This document shows positions 56,766 to 64,000 of a stretch of DNA of 64,000 bases, piece by piece; position 1 is the stretch's first letter; each line of letters opens with the position of its first letter. The stretch comes from Certhia americana. Its lineage: Eukaryota > Chordata > Aves > Passeriformes > Certhiidae. The DNA lies in contig CM031866.1 of the NCBI GenBank assembly GCA_018697195.1, forward strand, positions 6,630,407 through 6,694,406, given 5' to 3'. The translations under genes and the position numbers were made by a program. The notes under the pieces are model-generated. The model was not told the origin of the DNA. It ran no database searches and saw only the letters and a program-made list of their open reading frames with translations.

Positions 56766-59700
56766 TCGACCCAAAGACTCTGGATCACTTCAGTGTATCT
56801 TCCCCTTTGGGAACATCTTGTTCCCTCACCTGCTGCTTCAGGTTTCCATTCTCCTTGATATCCTATGGCTGGGGTTTGATCACCATGTGTTTTTTCCAAA
56901 ATGGAGTTAAAGCAGATGTTAACATCTGGTCAGAGCCTCTTTGGATGTCCAATCATGTGGATTTGTAATTTACTGCTCTGCTTGAAGAATTGGGTTGCTG
57001 ACTGTAGCTTGTTACAGGGCTACTGCTTGCTTTAATATAGCAGAAGTTTCACATGTCAAAGTCTCTTTACCTGCTGCTCAAAAACTTGATCTGCAGCATT
57101 TATTTAGGTGTAGATGATGGGATAACTGTGGCTCTGTTCTCTGTCTGGGTGCTGGAAAATCCCTGTACCAAGCCACAAGCCAGTGAGTGGTTCAGTCTAT
57201 AAGCCACTACAGTGTGGCTTGGAAAAACAGATCCTTGACTGCAAGTGTAGTGTCAGCTTTGCACCATCTCAAGGGAGACCTTTTAGTACCTAAGAATGCA
57301 CTTGCACAAGTGAATCACTTTAAAAATATTCAACTTTTCCATGCTTGAGCTGTCAGTGGATTGGGGTGGCTTTATGATGGGTCTCCAAGTAGAGAAAAGC
57401 TGCAGCCTGGTAATGCCAGCTAATGTTTCTCTGTGAACATGTTCTCACTCCAGGACCTGATCAGTCACCTTCCTGTCATCTTTGCCTCTTTTTAAATACT
57501 GTTATCTTTTCAGTACTGGATTCTTTCTTTGACCTGGGGCTTTTTAAAGCTGGCTCTGGCTTCCAAGTGGAAACCCGTGATTAAGAATCTGCAGGATTTT
57601 TTCTGTGAGCTCAATTTGTTTGAAAGAATATTTCATGGAGAGCTATTGAACTCTCTTAGGGATTAATTGGTGGGGGGTAGAGTGTATCTATTTAGATTTA
57701 CTCCCCTTATGTCAGGGTAAATAATACCAAAATTCTTCCCATTAGCTTTCAGAGCATCAAGTGGGTTTGAGCCATGTGACTTGCCTTACAGTTGATGTGG
57801 AACTGGATGCCTCCAGCCCTGTGCAACTGAAATGACATCTTTGCATGGCTGACTACTTCCAGATCTGTGTAATGCTGTAGGATTACTGGCTCCAGTAAGA
57901 CACTGGGCTCTTTCTCACTTGAATTTCTTTTCCACAACCAGACATCCCCTTCTAGTTTTAATGTGCAAAGTGTGAAAGCTGTTTGCAGGAAAGCTGGCTA
58001 CTCACCTATGCTTTTCCCTCAAGTGGCAGTTACGGTCTGTGCCAAGATAGTTATTAAAGGAAAGTTGTCCCATGACAATCTGGAGACTGAAACTAGTGGT
58101 AAAAACCTTTTTTTTTTTTCTTCTTTACTGTTTGTTCTGTCAATATTGTAGTGTCATTAATCCATCCTTAGGATTTCTTTATCACAGTGTCAATGAAGTT
58201 CCTTTCCTGTCACATTTCCCTCATCAGCACTTTATTGCTTCAGCCTTGGTCTGTGTTCCAGGCACTTTAATTTATAGCTTAAGGGTGAAACAAGCTGCAA
58301 GACTTCAGTCTGGTAACAACAAACCAGGGGAACAAGCCTTTTGGACTGCCCTGTCCCTGAACTTCAGTAGATTGAGAAGGTGGGATTTCATTTTAATAAA
58401 GCAATAATTAACTCTTGTAGCAAAGGTGCATTGTCATATCAGGATATTCCTTTCATTTGCCTTAGGCCAAACACCTTGGCCTGCAATCCACGATGAACTG
58501 TGGATATCTGCACGCTCTCCTAGTTAGTAAATTTGGGCTTCTTTTTTTCTTCAAAGAGAAGATGAAACTAAGTAAAGCTGCAGCAAGATTTGGCTGTGCT
58601 TGTGGCTGTTCCTTAAGAACTATTTTAGGGCATCAGTTAGCAAGGATATTCTTAGCTGATGGATATCTTGTCTCTGTTGTTATGCTCTTATTCATACTGC
58701 ATCACTAAAGTATGTCATAAAAGACATTTCAGGTTTTTTGCTTAAGTAGTGTTCATGTAATATTCATTGGGTATGACTTAAATATCTTCTCGCTTCAGCA
58801 GAAGTGGAGTGTAAACAACACATGTACACATCAAATAGATACAGTATAAATTTAGGTGTCTACGTCTCCCAAAATGAGGTGAGCAACTGGGCAGTTCTCA
58901 AAGCAGCAGGAGCTATAGCTTTGTCTAATCAAGTAGAGATTTTTCGTTAAACTTGGAGAGCCTTTCTGAGGAGTACTCCTTCCTGCCCCACAACCCAAGC
59001 CTTCATACTTCAGAAGTGCCAATGCTGTGGAATTTCTGAAACTCTCAACTACAGGGTCTCTGTCTTGCTCCTTTGCCCTGTTTTTGCACTTGAATCTAAA
59101 ACTGTTCAAATCACTTGTGACTTGACAGAGTCTGGCTTCTTTGGGGAAGGGCAACTTCTGTTGTGGCTTTTTTGTGCAAGGTTTCTGGAGCATGAGGTTC
59201 AGCTTATTAAGCCTGTAGGTGGAAGCAGTGTAAAAAAAAAAACCTATTCTCTTCATGTCAACAAATTTGATGCTTCTTTCAGAGCAAGACTTACAGCACT
59301 CACTTAAAGGTCTTGGGGAACTAGGAAAGGAGAGAATTAAGCTGCAGTTCATGTTACCTAAAGACTTTTAAATTATGTATTAAATCTTGCTACTGACAAT
59401 GATGGGTAATTGATACCTAGTGACACATGGGATTTTGTCTAGTCCTAATCTGAAATAATTTATCTCTCAAAATAAGGAATACTAGTCCTGTTATGTGGGC
59501 AGGTGGTTTTTATTTGCCCAGTGAACCCAGCCTTAAATGCAATCTGAATTTTTCAGTCTTAGAGGTGAAGTCTTTCATCTGTTGTTGAAACACATGAGGC
59601 TGCTGAAGTGTGCACTTTTAGATCATTGCAGTGTGGTCTGATAGAGCAGTTCAAGATTACAACATGGTGAATCTGACATGTGCTCTGCTTAGTTTCAAAC

Positions 59701-59904
59701 TGGGATTAGAAAAATCATTAGGAGAGCTCTTCCATGGGTAGTCTCGTGGTAAACACACCTTCCCCATCACTGAATGTAAGTAGCACTTGAACATGAACCC
59801 TGAGGACCCTCTCAATCAGACAGCAAGTTGCAGAACTATTACTCTTTGATGGTTAGGCTGGTCCAACCATCACCTTTGCCATTTTTCTGGAGATATCTGA
59901 AGAT

Positions 59905-59912
59905 TGTAAATA
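59905..59912 (+). promoter_or_regulatory. ABHD2: Pumilio response element, site 1
   Basis: TGTAAATA matches the UGUANAUA consensus bound by PUM1/PUM2, on the sense strand of the ABHD2 3' UTR. Confidence 0.45.
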
Positions 59913-60481
59913 AGCAGCTCAGACTTGCTCTGACTGAACACAAGGAACTTCAGCTTCCACTGTAAGAGCTCTGCCAGAATTTTTAGTTGTCCCTTTTTTA
60001 GCTTCTAAATCAAGGTGTTTTTAGGTGGGTCTGGCAGTGTTGTAGTTGCACTGTAAAGGCAAACACTTGAACTTCCCTGCTATCCTTTTCCTGAGTGTTT
60101 TTCTGCAGTTCTTGTTTATGAAAATATGGGTTACAAAGACAGGGCATTAAGTAAAAATGTTGGGAACTATTAACTCCAGTACTGAATTTAGCCAAGCTAC
60201 CTGTGTGTCATCTGTCCTGGGTCTGTCACAAGTTCCTAGACCACAGCCCTTTGACACGTGGTGCCTTGTCCTTTTCCTCCTCCCTTGACATCAGCATATC
60301 TAGAGACTTCAGTAACAGCTCTGTCAGAGTGTTTGGGGCTTTGCTTTTTGGTAAATGAATTTTCAGACACTATGACTGAGACACATTGGTGATGCACACT
60401 GTACAACTGAGTGCTGACTTAAAGGACCTTTGTGGGCAGCCTACAACTGGCTACAGTCAATTTCAGCACTTACAATAACAA

Positions 60482-60489
60482 TGTATATA
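60482..60489 (+). promoter_or_regulatory. ABHD2: Pumilio response element, site 2
   Basis: TGTATATA matches the UGUANAUA consensus, about 580 bases after the first site in the same 3' UTR. Confidence 0.45.
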
Positions 60490-61380
60490 AGCAGTGGATC
60501 ACTTTCTACTCCTCTAGCAGTAAGAATTGAGTCATAGAAGCAGGGTTTGCTTTGCTTACTGTGTTACTTGTTATCCTGCAATCCCAAAGTCTTTGTGTCT
60601 GTTAACACTCCAGCAGCATAGCTGGAGGTAGATTGCTCAAGTGTCTACATCTCAAAGGAAAGAGCAGAGAGTACCATCTTCAGGACTTAATTGCCAGTTT
60701 AGTCACCTGGATTGCTCCCAACTTTTTCTGGAAAGGCTGTGCTTGTCTGGAGCTTACTAAAATTCTTCAGTCTTTTTTCATGAGAGGAGGCCTGAGCCTT
60801 GTGCTGCCTGTGTAAGTAATTTGTTGTAAAGAACATCTTGCTTCTGGCTTTAGTCATATTCCAAGTGTCCATATCTCTTATGTGGGTCAGTTCATTTGGG
60901 AAGGTGCTGGAGCCACAGTGACTCAAACCAGCATCTCTTTCATGGCTTCCAGGTAAAAAACAAACAGCCTTTCTTGGTGTGAGGACTTTACAATTTTTCT
61001 CCAAGCTTAGAATGCCTCAGAGCAGCACCAGCCCAAGGGAGGGTGCCCTGTTACTGTGCCCTCTTCTCCCTGGGAGTGGGAATGACACTGGCCTGGACTT
61101 CGTCAGCTGTTAGGGGAGCTTAGGCACAAGTGACATCAATGAGTCAAAGCAGTTGCCAGCTTTCCATGCTGTGCTGGAAAGGTTTCTGGAGTTATCCTGA
61201 ACATCTGTACAAGGTGGCCCAAAGCCCTTTTGCTTTGGTCTGACTGACAAGCTTCTGTTGTAATCAAAGTTCTTGCCTGACCCAAGAGGACATACAGAAT
61301 TTCTTTCTAGGATCTCCACTACAGTTCTGCTGGGATGTTTGTTGACCCTTCTCATGGTCCCTGCCAACTGGAAAGTCTTT

Positions 61381-61421
61381 AAAATAAAAAAAAAAAAAGG
61401 AAAGAAAAAAAAAAAAAACAA
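61381..61421 (+). repeat. A-rich tract in the ABHD2 3' UTR
   Basis: Two runs of A (12 and 14) separated by GG/G interruptions, preceded by AATAAA at 61383-61388. Could cause internal oligo(dT) priming in cDNA data and mimic a poly(A) site. Confidence 0.9.
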
Positions 61422-62038
61422 ACCCATTTGTATTTGATATAACCAAATCCTACTGCTTTACCCAAGTCAACATCTTTCCAAAGGGGCATATTTTCTTGTT
61501 ATGGTACATGACAGCTTGACTGTAATTTCTAGTGACAGATCTGTAGCCATTCTTTTTGGGAAAGCATAACCTCTTCCTCTGAAAGTTCCTAGTCAAAAAG
61601 GTGTGCAAAGAACTTGGGAAGAGGAGACCTTGTGCCCTTGTTTTTCTCATGCACCTGTTTTAGAACAGGCACAGTGACTTCCAGTGTTCTTAGTGAGCAG
61701 TTGACTATGAAAATATTTTCAATTTGACAAAATTATATTCTGTAACTATCTCTAAATGCTGCCCTGAAGAAGCATGTATACTGAGACACCCTCCCTGCTG
61801 CCATGTTCTGAGTCAGATTCTCTGGAGCTGAGAGCTGCAGGGGAGATGATTTGCAACTAGCAATGCAATTTTTCTATATCTGCTGATGTTTACCTTTAAA
61901 ATTATATATAAATATATATAAAACTGTCCTTGATTTTTTTTCTTTAATTTTTGTTCTTTGTGTGGCGTAAAATGGAAGTCATTGCAAAACAAAATGTAAT
62001 TTTGTTATCTTTGATTCAGTGGGGTTTCTTTATTTAAA

Positions 62039-62044
62039 AATAAA
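62039..62044 (+). terminator. ABHD2: Probable distal poly(A) signal of ABHD2
   Basis: AATAAA with a UGUA motif about 45 bases upstream (near 61995), a U-rich region at about 61934-61960 and a GU-rich stretch downstream (GACTGTGTGTGAAG near 62075). This is the most complete set of cleavage signals after the stop codon, and the base composition becomes GC-richer right after it. Confidence 0.6.
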
Positions 62045-62065
62045 GGACTTATTGAAGTCAGTGCT

Positions 62066-64000
62066 ACATCTAGTGACTGTGTGTGAAGTTCCATGTGTTG
62101 GCAGAGGCTCAGTCCTCCCTGAGGCCCAGCTTGGGGAGCTGGCTGGGTGCAAGGTGATTACAAGCACTCGTGGTGCTCGAGCCTTTCCTGGTTGCTTTTT
62201 GTCTTGGGCCAAGGAGAGATCTTTGATGCCACTCTGGTGGAGAATGGGTATAGCATTGGCTTAAAAAACATACCTGCCATGAAACTACTGAAAATTATTT
62301 TTGCCAGTAGAATAGAACATCTGGGTTTTTTCCCCAATGCGAGAGCAAGTGCATTTCCTAATCTTTCTTTATGTTGGCAGAAGAAACACAAACCAGCATC
62401 TCTGGCCAGGACAGTGACATCTTCAAGCCTAGGGCATACAGAAGCCCTGCCAAAAGCACTGACCTGACCCTAACAACTCCCCAGTGTGTGGTTTATTGTC
62501 TACAGCCCAAGGGAAAGAGTTGTGGAGGGTAACTGGGACTGGTGACCTGCTGGGGTAGCTGGACTGGGTGCAGCTGGATGGGCTTCATCTGTAACTTATT
62601 GGCCATTGTGAATTAGTTGTTAGATCCACTTCAAAACTCCTTCCTGCCTTGGTCAGTCACCCAGCTCCCAGCTGTGCTGTGCTCTGTCTACCCATCAAAG
62701 CAAGCTCCTAGCTGACAATTTGTCCCAGAGTGGTGACCACAGGCACCTCCCAAGAGCTGTGACTCTCCCAGTCCAAATCCCAGAGGCAGCAATGTGATAC
62801 TCCTGTCTGTGTGGATGGGTTCTTTCCCTCTTGTTCTGTTTCCACAAGCTGCAGTTGCTCTTCCTCCCAGGCCAGCTGTGCTGTTGTGTTTGCACTGGCC
62901 TGATGGTTGCAGGCTTGTCCCAAGTGGTTTCCTTGGGATGGCTCCAGGTACAGAAAAGAGCCAAGGCACTGGAGAGGTGCCTTTTGCTCTGTCTCTGGAA
63001 TCTTGCACAAGGTTGGCACAGCCTCAGGCTTTGGGACTCGCCATGCATGGATTCACCAAGCAGCTGAGGCAGGAGCAAACACACCGAACCCCAGACTGGC
63101 CCCATCCTCCCTGTGGCTTCAGGGCTGATGTCCTGTTTGGTTTGAGCCTGAGCCAGTGCCCTGATGAATGTGGCTCTTGTCAGCACCTTCCACCTCAGCC
63201 AGCTTCAGGTGGGGAGCTGATCTGGCTGATGAAAAGGATCTGTGTGGAGCTGGGAGGGGGGACAGGACACACTGTGGGACCAAGCTCAGGGAGAAGGTAA
63301 CCTGGGCACAGACCAGGAAGTTCTTCCTCTCTGAGCCCTGCTGCTGGCCAAGGGAGGATCTGGTCTGGGAATGAGTGTCCAATTGGCTTTTTGGAGGAGA
63401 TGCCTGGTACATGAACCAGAACAGACTCTCTTGCCTGGGAAAGCTACTTATGCCTCCCTCCTCCCCACCTGAGCAAGGTGTAATTAGTGCCAGGTGCACC
63501 TTGTTTGCTGCACAGGTACCATCCTTTGCTCTCCATGGTGACTTGGTGGGGCTTCTTTGACTGAGCTCCCTTTCACAGTGCAGTGGTAGGAGAAACAACT
63601 GTGCTGAGGCTTTTGAAGGATTTAGGAGGGTACATTCTGCTTGTCTTTCAATTGTTTTGTGATTGAAATCCATCTCCTATTCTCAGTGGCTACTGAAGCT
63701 TCTATTCTCCTCCCTGCCCAAGCAGGAATTAGGCAAAGACAGCTCCACCTGGGACCCTGGTTGGGGTTTTGTTTGCATCTGTTTTCTCTTCCCTGGTTAG
63801 TTAGAGTAGTTAGAAGAACTGGGGACTCTTTTTCGTGCAAAAACAGGACTTGATCTGGAATGCAGGGAGGATGAAGATGGGCAGTTCCTTAGTCCTGGTG
63901 CCAAAGTGTAGTCAGTGATGAGGGGACGGGGGTCTCCTGCCAAACACAGGCACTCCTGGTCTCCTTAGAACCACCAACGCTGCCAGTGCCCAAAAAGCTG
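62066..64000 (+). other. Downstream intergenic sequence
   Basis: GC-richer than the preceding 3' UTR. Open frames of 100-184 codons on both strands (62695-63186, 62794-63300, 63119-63673) overlap one another, lack recognisable domains and are not supported. In mammals the next gene is RLBP1; I see no part of it here. Confidence 0.55.

Larger units (their letters stand above)
56766..62065 (+). other. ABHD2: ABHD2 3' UTR, long, probable extent
   Basis: From the stop codon to the best poly(A) site. The sequence is AT-rich with ATTTA motifs (about 57098) and two Pumilio-type UGUANAUA sites. Earlier AATAAA hexamers at 58395-58400 and 61383-61388 could give shorter isoforms. The mammalian ABHD2 3' UTR is also several kilobases long. 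The end is inferred from signals only. Confidence 0.6.

Noticed and set aside
62695..63673. Overlapping open frames of 103-184 codons near the right edge, considered as the 3' end of RLBP1 or another gene
   Set aside because: No CRAL-TRIO-like content and mutually overlapping frames on both strands, as expected by chance in GC-richer DNA.
1..64000. CRISPR arrays, insertion sequences, rRNA, tRNA genes and prokaryotic operons
   Set aside because: None seen; spliced vertebrate genes with GT-AG introns occupy the window, and no tRNA B-box-like sequence with a foldable arm set was found by eye.

Overview
This is a vertebrate nuclear window, most likely from a bird. It holds two spliced genes arranged head to head, and no operons, CRISPR arrays or other prokaryotic features. 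The avian assignment rests on three things: a recognisable CR1 LINE 3' tail, a decayed repeat resembling an avian ERV LTR, and compact spacing (about 13 kb) between two genes that are also neighbours in mammals.

Left part (1-10,028, minus strand): MFGE8 (milk fat globule EGF and factor VIII protein, lactadherin). The whole coding region can be rebuilt from ten exons joined by GT-AG sites with consistent phases. It gives a secreted protein of 468 residues: signal peptide, three EGF-like domains (the second with an RGD integrin motif), then two discoidin/F5-8C domains, C1 and C2. The phosphatidylserine-binding aromatic residues known from bovine lactadherin C2 are all present. The 3' UTR runs off the left edge. 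Intron 1 contains an LTR-like relic and a GC-rich minisatellite that abuts the exon 1 splice donor.

Middle (about 10,030-22,900): the divergent intergenic space. It begins with the GC-rich MFGE8 promoter and ends with the ABHD2 CpG-island promoter, where five CCAAT boxes sit in 180 bp. I recognise no third gene here, only simple repeats and a candidate AT-rich cis-regulatory patch.

Right part (about 23,200-62,060, plus strand): ABHD2, a membrane-anchored alpha/beta-hydrolase (2-arachidonoylglycerol/monoacylglycerol lipase). A probable non-coding first exon ends at 23,307. Nine coding exons (34,046-56,765) give 426 residues, with an intact Ser207-Asp346-His377 triad and an intact HX4D motif. 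A long 3' UTR of about 5.3 kb probably ends at a poly(A) signal near 62,039. From about 62.1 kb to the end I see no gene.

The two proteins do not form a pathway: MFGE8 bridges phosphatidylserine-exposing membranes to integrins in the extracellular space, while ABHD2 hydrolyses lipid esters in membranes. Their adjacency is conserved synteny. I found no convincing novel biological system. The more interesting signals are the three-EGF architecture, the splice-donor minisatellite and the promoter motif clusters.
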